Below are positions 36,401 to 48,400 of a stretch of DNA of 64,000 nt, piece after piece. Source of the DNA: Cynocephalus volans (lineage: Eukaryota; Chordata; Mammalia; Dermoptera; Cynocephalidae); assembly GCF_027409185.1 (NCBI RefSeq), contig NC_084463.1:155856369-155920368 (forward strand), written 5' to 3'. A model generated the notes under the pieces. That model saw nothing but the letters and a program-made list of their open reading frames with translations, was not told the origin of the DNA and did not search any database. The stretch's first letter is position 1. Each line of letters opens with the position of its first letter. A program made the translations under genes and the position numbers.

Positions 36401-39400
36401 AAAAAGCTGGAAAGTCAGCTGGAACTATAAGATCGATTTTAGAGGAAATCCTGCAACCTTAAATTTATATCAATGAAATGTTAAAGAGCACCAAAGCTGC
36501 CTCGAGGCCTCTGTCAAAGTTGCCCATTTGGAACCTGAGTCCCAGCCCATGTAGAGTGAAAAAGAAAGAAGTCAAGGCTCAGAGTCCACTCACAGCAGGA
36601 AGACTGAGAAGAGAAATTTTCCACGTAGAATTAAGTCCATGGTAGGCTACTACACTCTTCAAGTGAGAAAACAAAGACATACAAAGTACCCTTCCCCGTA
36701 ACAGCAGAGAGAATTGCTGAACAAAGCAAAAAAAGAAAAATTACTCAAGAAATTGTGGCCACCGACCAAACCCGCTGACAACCTCCTCCTATCTCTCACC
36801 AAGTTTAACCTTTGGTCAGCATAAACTGGGTGAACCAAGAATGCTCAAGGCCTGAATTTGGTCTCAGCATCTGGTGCCCCTAGTAGCTGACAAAACAAAA
36901 ACCAAATTCTATCTAGAAGAACATCCAATAGTCTCAAGGAACTCCTACCAAATTTTCCAGTGAAAATTACCAACAAGAACTCATAACAGGCAAAACAGGA
37001 AATAAGATAACATGAATGACAACTAATAAAAACAAAATACAGCAGAAATAAAACCACACAGACTTCCAATACTGGAAGAGATTTTAAAACCATAATGTCT
37101 ACTATGTTTTAAGAAATAAATGATAAATTTTAAAATATCTGCAGAAAATAGGAAATGATAAAAAGTAAAGTAGATTTTTTAAATGAATATAGAGTATATA
37201 TCTTAAATTAAAAATTCAATATATGTATTTGATATATATGATACTGTATTTTACATAGATAAGAATAAATCCTATTTCATGGAGAAAAGTAAAACAAAAA
37301 AGAAGTATAAAACATACAGTGAAAAGATCTAACAGAAACTGTATTAGAATTATAGACAGAGTGTAGACAATAAGAAAGAGTTAATGGTGGTGAGAGATTT
37401 TTAGAACCAATGAAAAGCATTAGCCATATATCCAAGAGGCCCAGTGAATCCCATACACCTTGACACATTATAACAAAAATATAGAAAACAAAGACAAAGA
37501 AAACTTAAAGCAACCAGTGAAAAAAGGCAGATTATTTTCAAAAAATAAGCAATTAGAATTAGAGTTACCTTGGAGGAAATAACTATAAAAATATATAAGG
37601 GAAGCCTCCACAATGTTGGTTTATCCTTATGTACAAAACAATCTAAGCTCAAACTATTTTGGCATTTTATACTTCAGACACATATGATCTTCACAGATTC
37701 ATATAGTTCACAAATAAAATTGCTGTTCTAGCTTACAAAAACTGACCACTCCCTACCTGGATCAATTTTTATTACCTACATCCCTTGAGATCCTCCAAAT
37801 TCCCTTTGCCACCTCTCCCCCAGGGTGACTGAGATGTCAAGTATTACTCAAATCCCATTTCTTCTGAGCAGTGAGAGGCCTGAAAAACAGTTACCCCCAA
37901 GAATAATTCTTTCAAGAGACAACAGATCCTGGGAATAGCCACGAATCATGTTCTCTCTCTGTTTTTATTCTCCAGGCAAGAAAGTTACAGAAAAAGAACA
38001 AAGGTGGTTACAAAAAGTACAGTAAGGTATTCATCATGGCAACAATCATTAAGCTTAGCTATACCAAGGACATCTGCCCATAGAGCCAACAATTTTGCTG
38101 TGTTACAATTCTTTATCTATAACAGACACTTTAGCCTGAGGAAAGTTTTCTGTCTTTCCCAAGCTTAACACTTCTATGTGCGATTCTAAAAAGTTAGGCC
38201 CTGTGAAATACATTTGCTTATAAATGTTAGTGTATTCCACATATCCCCCTTTTTTTATTTTTATTTTTTTAAATAAAAAGTAAAAGCTATACATTAAGTT
38301 TGCACCATTAAGACAAAAACATTTTATTAAAGCAAAGTTAGTATCATTTTAGCATGGCAAGACCTTTTAATTTATCCCAGGTGGAGACTGATGATGTTGC
38401 CATCTCTCAGGACTGTTGCATTAGCATCATTCCTGGTGGTGTGAATCAGGGTGTTATTGCCAGTTGGTGAAACACCAAGATGGGGTTCTGTACCATGTAA
38501 TAGTTGATTTTGAGTCCAAGGAGCTTGTTGGTGTTCACCCATCCAGGACACCGCTGCTTCCAAAGCATCTAATCTTTGTAAAATTTCTTGATCAATTACA
38601 AATGTTTTGTTTAGGAACAGGATGTCTCATCCAAGTCATAAGCACCCCCTTTAAGGCCGTGAAACTTTAGAGAACTGCTTTTGTAGACAAGATATTATTT
38701 CCCCCTTTACGATCAAAACATTCCTCATAAAAGCATTGATGATCAATTTTCTCATTGAAAAGGTTTCATTTTTCTTTGCTTCAGTCCCTCAGTGCTGGGA
38801 AGGCTCATTCCCAGGTTGTCATGTACCACATTTGGGGGAAGGTTGAAACAGCAAGATGAAACAGCAGTTCTGCCAAATTAGGGCAACATGAAGAGGGGTC
38901 AGGAACTTAGAAGAGACATGCTATTTTATAACCAAAGTTTTAAATTATATCCTGTTATAAAGAGAGAATTGATTTTTATTGAACTTATGAAAATAGCCAC
39001 ATTGCCATAATAATCATAAAGATACTTAAAGTTTTTAAGTTGGGGGGAGGTCAAATAGGGAGAAAACAAATGCTTTTATCTCTGTTTTAAATTATATTTT
39101 ACCAAACTGTTGTGAGTTATAGATAGTTTTCTTAAATCTGGAAAACAAGACATTAATGAGCGATGTTTCAAAATAAAAACTGTAAAAACCTATAATTCTT
39201 TTTAATCAGTTCTTTAGTTTTATGTAATTAACTTTTGCTGTTTTGACCTTGGTGAGTAATTTCACAGACCCATCAGTTTCTTCATCAGAATTTTGGAAAT
39301 TCAGTTCAATGGTATGAACTCAAAGTTTGTTGGAAAACTGGACCTGTCAGTTTTTTCATGAAATTTTTGAAGACATAACATTTTAAAATTATAATTGAAC

Positions 39401-42400
39401 CAAGATTATGACCAGTAGCATTTATATCAAGACATAGATTTCCAAGAACCTTACAAAATTTTGGAACACATATTAATAACATCTTAGTATAACAAAAGAA
39501 GGTCAAACATTATTTTTTGTTTTGACAATGTTTTTCATAGAGTCTAACTTATCAAATAAGCCAATTGCTTTTGATGCATCTCTTATATATCGTTTGAGAA
39601 GCTCCAGGGCCTTGGGAACCTCCCAAAGTTAGCTCAAATCTGAGTTTTCTGAATTTGGTTTTGGAAAGTTAGTCAAATAGCAAAGGCTTAAAACACTCAC
39701 AAATCATTACAAAATTAAAACCGAAGTGACAAAGGATTTTAAAGGCAGAGAGCACAAGAAATTATCATGATAAAACATGAAAAAAGTTTCCCAAGCCAGT
39801 TATATAAAAGATAAGGAAACTGTTTATAATTTTTTATTAAGAGCAGTTAAGTGTTTTCAGGAAATCTGGTTGTTTTAATGTAGGAGAGCAAACGTTAACC
39901 CTGTATAGAATATTTTTGATATTAATTTTTAGAAAAATTAATACATAATTTGCTTTCAAATCCAGTCGATCCTTCTACTGTAAAACCTATTTAACAAACT
40001 TACCCACACAAACCATTATCATGACTTAGTCAGACATTCGATGACATGCTTTAGACTTTTCATTTTGTCCTATACTTCCTACTTTTTAAATAGCCAGTCA
40101 TTTTACACTGTACCAGATGCCTTCTCACATAAAAAATATTTTCTTTCCCTTAGCCTTTCTATCCACAACTACATCTCCATATCCATAGCTTTCTTCATAT
40201 CTCTTTTTCTACATACTGATTCCTTTCTTACCAACAATACTAAATTAGTCTCAATTACCTAAAAATTTCATAATTAAAGATCATTTTGTTATAGGTTAGT
40301 TTCATAAAATAAAATCCTCTAGCAAAGACTAATATAATCCTGCTTCATTAGTAAACAAAGCACAAGCTAACAACGAGGCATGTGCAGGGCTTTGGAAGAA
40401 ACCCAGCAGTCAGTTCTTTTATAGATTTTAGTCCTTAAACAAAAATTAAACAAGTATCAAACATACCACAAAATGTGTTGACCTAAAGACAAATTTAAAC
40501 AGAAGGTTTAAAACAAATTTTGAAAATATATCTATATTTATTTTATCAAAACTTTTAGAAAATTATACTCATGTGAACTTGAAAAGTATACTTATTTATT
40601 TAATGAGCACACATTAATTATAAGCCAATTTGGTACCATTCAGACATTACCAACACATACATAGACATGAACACATGAACATGTAGACATAAACAGACAG
40701 ATAAAATAGAACATTCACTAGTATAAAAGGACAGTCAGATTTAAATTATTTTCTTTTTTAAAAAAATGTCAAAATTTATCTGAGAGGCCTCACCCTGTTT
40801 TAGAGAAAATAAGGTAATAAAAAAGCTTGATTTTAGTTTAGTATTTTTGTTTTTTAAATGGGTTACTGAGCTTAAGGCTGAGCTAAAGAGCAAACAGAGA
40901 TAAAGCCATTGACTTTTGGAGTTTCAAGAAAAAGGCAGAAGACCCAAAAAGAGGTCCAGTTGGTGCCAGGGCTGTGTTTCTCATAAAGCCTCAGAGTCCC
41001 TGGCCGAAAAGAGAAGCACATGCGGTTAAGAAAAAGAAAATATGCTCAAACAAAACCAACATTGCAAAGAAATATTAACTTCTGTTACTTTAGTTTGTCC
41101 AATTTAAAGTTCTTTCAATCACCGGCAAAGATTAAGTTTTATCCTTTTTCAGTGACACAAACATGTCTTTGTTTTTTGTCAAGGTCTAGAGTAGGTCTCA
41201 GCATGACTTGACATATATTCCAAACTCTTAGCAAAGGCAGAAAGACAAAGTTTTATAACACGTTTAACAGTTTCTCCTGCTTGGGCAGTAGCATGAATAA
41301 GACCAGAGTAAGTATCAATAATAACATGTAAATATTTAAGGCATCCAAAAGGGGCATTAATTTTTCTTAAATCATGTAACGATCTCCATTTTCCTGATTC
41401 ATTTGGAATGCAAAATATAGGAGTTTTCCAAAAACTATGCGATGGCTCTCAATGTCCCAATTGTAACTGTGGTCTGACAAGTAAAGTAGCTTGATTTAAT
41501 TTCTCCCCTTTAAGAGGCCACTGCTCCACCCAAACTGGAGGACCAGGAATCCATTGTAGTTTGAGTTTTGGGAGTGTAGCAGTGGCCATCATAATAAATT
41601 TGAAAGAGATGTCCCAATATAAACATCCCATTGAGTAAGGAGGTTTCGGCCCCATAAAGTTCGAGGGAGGTCTAGAACATAAGGCATGATGGAGGCAGTT
41701 TGCCCCTCAGGGCCGGTACATAATAAAGGATTTTTACTTTAACAAGGGGATTTGGACCCACCTAGTCCAGTAAGTGTAACTGGCAAAGTAGTTATTTTCC
41801 GTAATGGGTTCCAATCTTTTTTTTGCAATTATAGTCACATCAGCCCCCAAATCCACCAATCCTGTAATTGGCTTTTGTTCAACAGATAATGTTAACAGTG
41901 GCAGAACATTATTTAATTTTTGTATCCAAAAAGCATCAGGAGAAGCAGGAGATTGAGGTTCAGCTTTCGTTTCAGGAAACAAAGAGGACAAGAGAACAAG
42001 TTGAGCTATTTGAGTCCCTTTAGGAATTACATAATATACTAAACTAGTTATAATAACATGAATTGGTCCCTTACTATTAGGTGGAATTAGGTCTGGAAAA
42101 ATTTGGATACCAATTATAGAGTATTTTGGATTGCCCAGTATAATACCAGGGGCATTGAAAGGTAAAGGACTGGAGAAACTTGTTGTCCCTGACTTTAATT
42201 GTCCTGCTTCATCTAAAATAACATCTTCTGTTAAGGTCAAATCGACATTTGTCTGATACTTTATTCAAAGTCTAGGGGAGGAAAATTGTCCTGGGCAGGA
42301 CTCCAGGTTTGATCCTGAGTATTGAGAATTTGACTCCCCCTAGTTTATTGAGGTGCGGGAGTTAGCACCTCCCTTTCCTGTTTCCCGAAATGGGATTGCC

Positions 42401-45400
42401 TTCTATATCAAATTTAGATCTGCAGTCATTTGACCAATGAAACCCTTTCTACATTTAGGACATTTTTGTTTTGGTCTAGTTTGTTTTATTTTCTCTTGTT
42501 TGCAATCCTTTGGAAAATGACTTTCCTTTCCACATTTAAAACATGTTTTAGGTTGGAGAGCTGCAGCGAGAACTTGGGCTTTATAGGTTTCAGTTCCCAC
42601 ATTTTGGCAAGCTCTGATCATATCAGAAAGTGGGACTTTTATTTTTCATTGGAAGAAGGACCTTTTGACAGTCTTCGTTAGCATTGTCAAAAGCCAACTG
42701 TAGTGACAGTACCTGGGCTGCCTGAGCATTATCAATTTGTCTAGTTATGGCATCTTGAAGACAATTAATAAAATCTATATAAGGCTCAGTGGGACCTTGT
42801 CTAACAGTAGTGAAAGATTTAGTGGGAGTGTTTGTTTCAGGAATTTTGTTCCAAGCCTTTACGGCTGCGCAAGTTGTTTGGTCAAGCACTTGCTGAGGAA
42901 GTAAAGCCTGTACCTGAGGTGTTATAAAATCCCCTTCTCCAAGCAACATATTCATGTCAATTTGAACATTGTTCTGCACATTCTCTATAACAGTAGCATG
43001 CAAAGCCTCCTGAAATTCTTGTAGCCATACGGTATATTGAACAGTTGTTAAAAGTTTTTCCACGTGTTTTCCAATCCCAAGGGGTCATATTATACCCATG
43101 AGCAACTGATTCTAAGTATCCCTTAGTAAAAGTACTATGTGAGCCCTTTTCTGTTGTGCTCTTTTTAAATCTTTCAAACAAGGAGAATGGGAGGTTTTCA
43201 TGTCTGGACTGAGTCCCAATTCTTATGACAGGAAAGATATGACGAGTATCAATTCCCAGGCTGTGTCCTTCTTTAAGACAGTGCCCCATTAAGGGAGCAA
43301 ATGAAATGTTTGCCTCTAAAGGTGGGGATGGAGGAGGAGGAGGTGAGGGCTGTTTTTCCTCCTCTTTAGTGACATAGACAGGTTTTTGTTCTTTGTTAGG
43401 ATCCTGAATAGATCTTAAAGCAAAACGACCTAAGTTCCAAACCATTAAATGAGAAGCTTTAACAGGCCCTATTTTTAAACAGCAACCAATTCATTCCCAA
43501 TCCTCAATATCAAGACTTCCATCCTTGGAATAGCAAGGACAATGTTGTCTAATAACTACTAACAGTTTCCCAAGCTGCCGTGTAGTTACTTTAAAGCCGG
43601 CTGCTTTAAGGAGACAGTGGAGCTGTAATTTATGTTGAGTCTCCTCCTTAGATAAGGGAGTTCCCATATTTTAAAAGTGAAAGAGAGTAACAAAACTTTT
43701 GGGCTGAAAAGATCTGACTTGACCTGCTGTGAGCATGGATCGCTAATCGAGAGCCATCCGTGATTCCCTTACTGGAATGCATCTCCCTTGCCGGGATTCC
43801 CTTGCTGGGATGCACAGATATAAATGTTGGACATCCTTTTCCTTTCAAAGGCTTGGCAGGTTGGTCTCCGATCCGTGGAGTCATAAATTCCTCACTCAGG
43901 GCACCATTTGTCACCTCTCTACCAGGGTGACTATGTTGCAAAGGATTGCTCAAAGCCCATTTCTTCTGAGCAGTGAGAGACCTGAAAAATGGTTACCCTC
44001 AGGAATAATTCTTTCAAAAAAAGAAAGATCCTGGGAATAGCTACGAATCATGTTCTCTCTCCATTTTTATTCTCTGGGCAAGAAAGTTACAGAAAAGGAA
44101 CATAGATGGTTACAAAAAGTATAGTAAGATATTCATCATGGCAACAATCATTAGGTTTGGCTGCACCAAGGACATCTGCCCTTAGAGCCAGCAATTTTGC
44201 TGTGTTACAATTCTTTATCTAGAACAGAGAATTTAGCCCAGGGAAGATTTTCTGTCTTTCCCAAGCTTAACACCTCTATGTGCAATTCTAAAAAGTTAGG
44301 CCCTGTGAAATACATTTGCTTATGAATGTTAGTATACTCCACACCCTTCTCTAAGTTCACCTTTTTGAGACACTACTGAGACTTGAAGCTTGGAAAATTT
44401 TAATAAACTAAGTTTGAATGATCAACAGTTTTCCCTGCAAGTCCTTATGTGAGGGTTTCTACAGGAAAAGACATATTAATGTCGAAGTTTTTCACATATT
44501 TTTTAAACTTTTTTTTAAATTGAAGAGTAAGTGTAGAACTTTATGACTTTTCATATACAATGCATCTGTATATCAAATTACTGTTTTTCCCTCTTTCTAT
44601 ACTGCAGTCTTGGGGATAAAGTCACTGTGTGCAACCAAAATTTAATGAATAGCGAGGCTTTAATTTCTTAAGTGTAGAGTATCTACATAAATTATTTGAA
44701 ATTATTTTAAACAGGAGATTTGTCTACTCTCTCCCACTTATTTATTTATTCATTCAATCATGCATTTATATCAGTATGGACTTTTATGGGTATTTATTTA
44801 ATACTCTGAGTCATAATCCGATACTATTATATTTAGTTTGCAAACTGTTCAAGTTTCAGCCTTTGGGAACTCTTTCAGTTGACTCCTGTGATCCTTTTAC
44901 ACACCCCTATGTTGGGTATTTATTTTAACAATTCTGTAGTTTCTGGCACTAAAAGATTCTCCGGGCTCTTCTTGTATATTTCCTACCCAGGCCTAGAATC
45001 CACCATTTCTTGGAGGATCCCTGTTTCCTTTTGTTGGAGAATGGTTTTAAAAACCAAGGCAAGGGCACTAGGCATGTTTGCTGCTACTAAGGTGTCATTG
45101 TTTCTCAGGCCCTCTCAGCTGACAGAGCAAGCAGATATGAGTGTGTACTATCCCATGTTATACATATATATATATATATACAGACAGTGAATCCATCACT
45201 GTTTGTATTAGGCTGTGCATGAGTCCATAATGATGTCTCCAACATAATCCATTACCACAGGATCATTTTACCTCTCCCATGGTTATCTTCAGTAACTTCC
45301 CATGCCAACAATGAGAAACCTATTACCACCCTGCATCCATTTATTTAATTTTTCAATTACATTATGCACATGTATAGTGGTGTAAGAATTGTTAATGGAT

Positions 45401-48400
45401 ACCTCCATGGGAAACAACTTTATCAACTGAAAACAGTGCTCCTGAACAGTTGCTTTTGCATTTATTCTTACAGACTCCATTCATTTCTGGCATAACTCTG
45501 GTAATCACCTTCCTCCTCAACCCTCTTCAGTGAGTTTATTTCAAATAGTTGTGATACAATTAGATTACTTTGTCACCATCTACTTTACATTCTTGGATCT
45601 CCAGATCACCTAAAAGATTTTTTTAAATGTGCATATGTTAAGGTTCACTCTTTCTAAACCAAAAGGTCATTTTGGTGAAGCCAATTTATCTTTTTGGGGG
45701 TTTTTTGTTTGTTTGTTTTAATTTGTGCCTTTGGTGCTGTATCTAAGAAACCATTGCCTAACCCAAGGTCATAAAGATGTAGTCCTATGTTTTACTCTAA
45801 ATTTTTTATTGTTTTAGCTCTTACATTTAGCTATATGATTCTTTCTGAGTTAATTTTTGCATATGGTGGGAGAAAAAGGTACAACTTCATTCTTTTGCAT
45901 GTTTTTCTAAGCACTGTTTTTTGAAAATATTTTTAACCTATTTTATTTCCATGGCGCATTTTGAAAATCAATTAAGCATAAATGTAAGTGCTTATTTCTG
46001 GAGTCTAAATTCTAGTCTGTCAGTCTATATGTTTGTCTTTGTGTCAGAGCATACTGCCTTGATTACTGTAGCTTTTTGACAGGTTTTGAAAATGGGGAGC
46101 ACAACATACTTACCTGGCAGGGGAGATACCATGATCATGAAAATGGGGAGCACAAGTCCTGCAACTTTCTTCTTCTTTTTCAGGATTGTTTTTGCCATTG
46201 TCGGTCCTTGCATTTTCATATGAATTTTAGACTGATCCTGTCGATTTCTGCCCCCCTCCAAAAAAAGCCAGATGGAAATTTTACAGAGATTACATTGAAT
46301 TTGTAGGCCAGTATGAGGAGTATTGGCATCTTAACATATTAAGTTGTTTGATCCATGAACCTGGGATATCTCTTCATTTACTTAGTTCTTTAATTTCTTT
46401 CAACAATGATTTATACTTTTCAGTACAAAAGGCTTGCAAATCTTTTGTTAAACTTACTCCTAAGTATTTTATTGTTTTTGATGCTATTATACATGGAATT
46501 GTGTTCTTAATTTTATTTTTGGAATATTCATTGCTAGTATATAGAAATACAGTTGATTTCTTTGTATTGAGATGGTGCCCTGCAATTTAGCTTTCACTTG
46601 TCAGTTCTAACAGTTTGTAGAGGATTCCTTAGGATTTTCAGATCATACTACCTGAAAATAAATATAGTTTTACTACTTCCTTCCCATGCTGGATGCTTTT
46701 ATTTCTTTTTCTTGCTTAATTTCCCTGGCTAGACAATCCAGCACAATGTTGAATGGAAGTTGCAACAGCAGACACCCTTGTCTTGTTCCTAAATTTAGAG
46801 GGAAAGTGTCTAGTCTTTCACTATTAAGTATGATGTCAGCTGAGGGTTTGTATAGACAGACTTTAAGAGGTTGAGAAAGTTCTTTTCTATTCCTAGTTTG
46901 TTGAGTGTTTTTATCATAAATGCTGAATTCAGTCAAATGCTTTTTCTGCATCTATCAAGGTGATCATGCAGTTTTGGTCTTGAATTCTATTGATATAATG
47001 TATTTACATTCATTGATTTTCTTATCTTAAATAAACCTTACATTCCTGGGATAAATCCCAATTGGTTTAGTGTATAATTCTTTTTACATTGCTACATTCA
47101 GTTTGATAGTATTAGAATTTTTGCATCTGTATTCATAAGGGATATTGGTCTGTAGTTAAGTCATCTTTTCTTCTGATATCATTGTCTGGTTTTTGTGTTT
47201 GGTTAATACTGGCCTTATAGAATAATTGAGAAGTATTGCTTCCTCATACTTTTGGGAGATTTTGTGAAGTAATGATATTAAATCTTCTATAAACATTTTG
47301 TAGAATTCACCAGTGAAGCCATCTGGGCCTGGGTTTTTCTTTGTGGGAAGTTTTAAATTACTTGTTATAGGTATATTCAGATTTTTCTATTCTTCTTGAG
47401 TCAGTTTTATATTTAGTAGTTTGTGTTTTTCTAGGAGTTTGATTGTCCCTTATTGTCAACATGAGTGAATGAAGAAATATGAAAATATTGTCAAGGAGTA
47501 CTGTCATGGCAGTACCATGTTAGCAGGGTTTCCTATCAATATTCTAGAACCTTGAACTAACAGAGAGGGGATAAAATAGCCAAAAGGATAAGCACATCAC
47601 AATCAATGGCATCTGACATTTTTGAGGACAGTACGTTTTTGTTTCAATAGTCTTGAGTGGAAGTAGTCTAGTTGCTAATTCTGAGGAACTTTGGCTTCCA
47701 TCTATTAGCTATTCCATCTTTTTGACCATCTGCTTCTGGAAAGTTTCTAGATGACTACAGCTTAAGGTCTACAATAAGTGTGGTGATGGTGGTGGTTTTA
47801 GTAACACCTATTTAACAAGGCTCAAGTGTAGTCTTTCTCTGATAATGTTTCCAAAATAACCAATTTCCTGATTAATACCATGAAGAATGATTAGATTGCT
47901 GGCAAAGGAAGGTGATACATGCATGTTAGTAGAAAACAATAATGAATTTATTATATTAATTAGTGTTATCAGAATGAGAGGGAGTAAAATCATGCATTGA
48001 GATATAACACAGAATTAATTTCAGAGGATTTAGTCAATGATGAGTAAAAAAGAACATATTAGAGATAGTGAGGTCCCTGGAAGAGCCACCCTTGCTTGCT
48101 GACACAAGAAATCAGCAGCCCCTGATAGGTGGAATGTGTGAAAACGAATCTCTCCTAAAGCCAATTTCTTATACATAGGCAAGACTGAAGAAAGTTCTTA
48201 TAAGTGTTTAATAAATAGCCCAAGATAGTTTGTCTTCGAATGGATATCGGTCTAAGAGACTTTTACTCATTAGTCCTCGTGGCTGGCCAAGAACACAGAA
48301 TTATAAAACCTATACATGACTCCTGCCCTATGAATGTTTTCTTACAGTATAGATGCACAAAAATATAAGTAAAAGACACGTAGGCAGAAAGGATGGTTAC

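Larger units (their letters stand above)
37807..44343 (-). mobile_element. Class-II (ERVK/betaretrovirus-like) endogenous provirus, antisense, defective
   Basis: Two 435-bp LTRs (37807-38241 and 43909-44343) bound about 5.7 kb. CCCTT directly precedes the left LTR (37802-37806) and directly follows the right one (44344-44348), a target-site duplication of 5 or 6 bp. Reading the minus strand from the right: LTR, primer-binding site (43889-43906), gag, dUTPase/protease, a reverse-transcriptase start fused to integrase, a decayed stretch, a possible env TM remnant, polypurine tract, LTR. dUTPase ahead of protease and a zinc-finger nucleocapsid point to class II. Stops, frameshifts and a large pol deletion make it non-functional. 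At 6.5 kb it is shorter than a typical 8-9 kb provirus. Confidence 0.88.

Noticed and set aside
42403..43445. Functional gag or domesticated gag gene
   Set aside because: In-frame stop, two frameshifts and no single open frame spanning the domains; no evidence of selection.
46106..46138. Functional U1 snRNA gene
   Set aside because: Only the first 32 nt are present, with no proximal sequence element, no Sm site and no 3' box. It is an inserted fragment.
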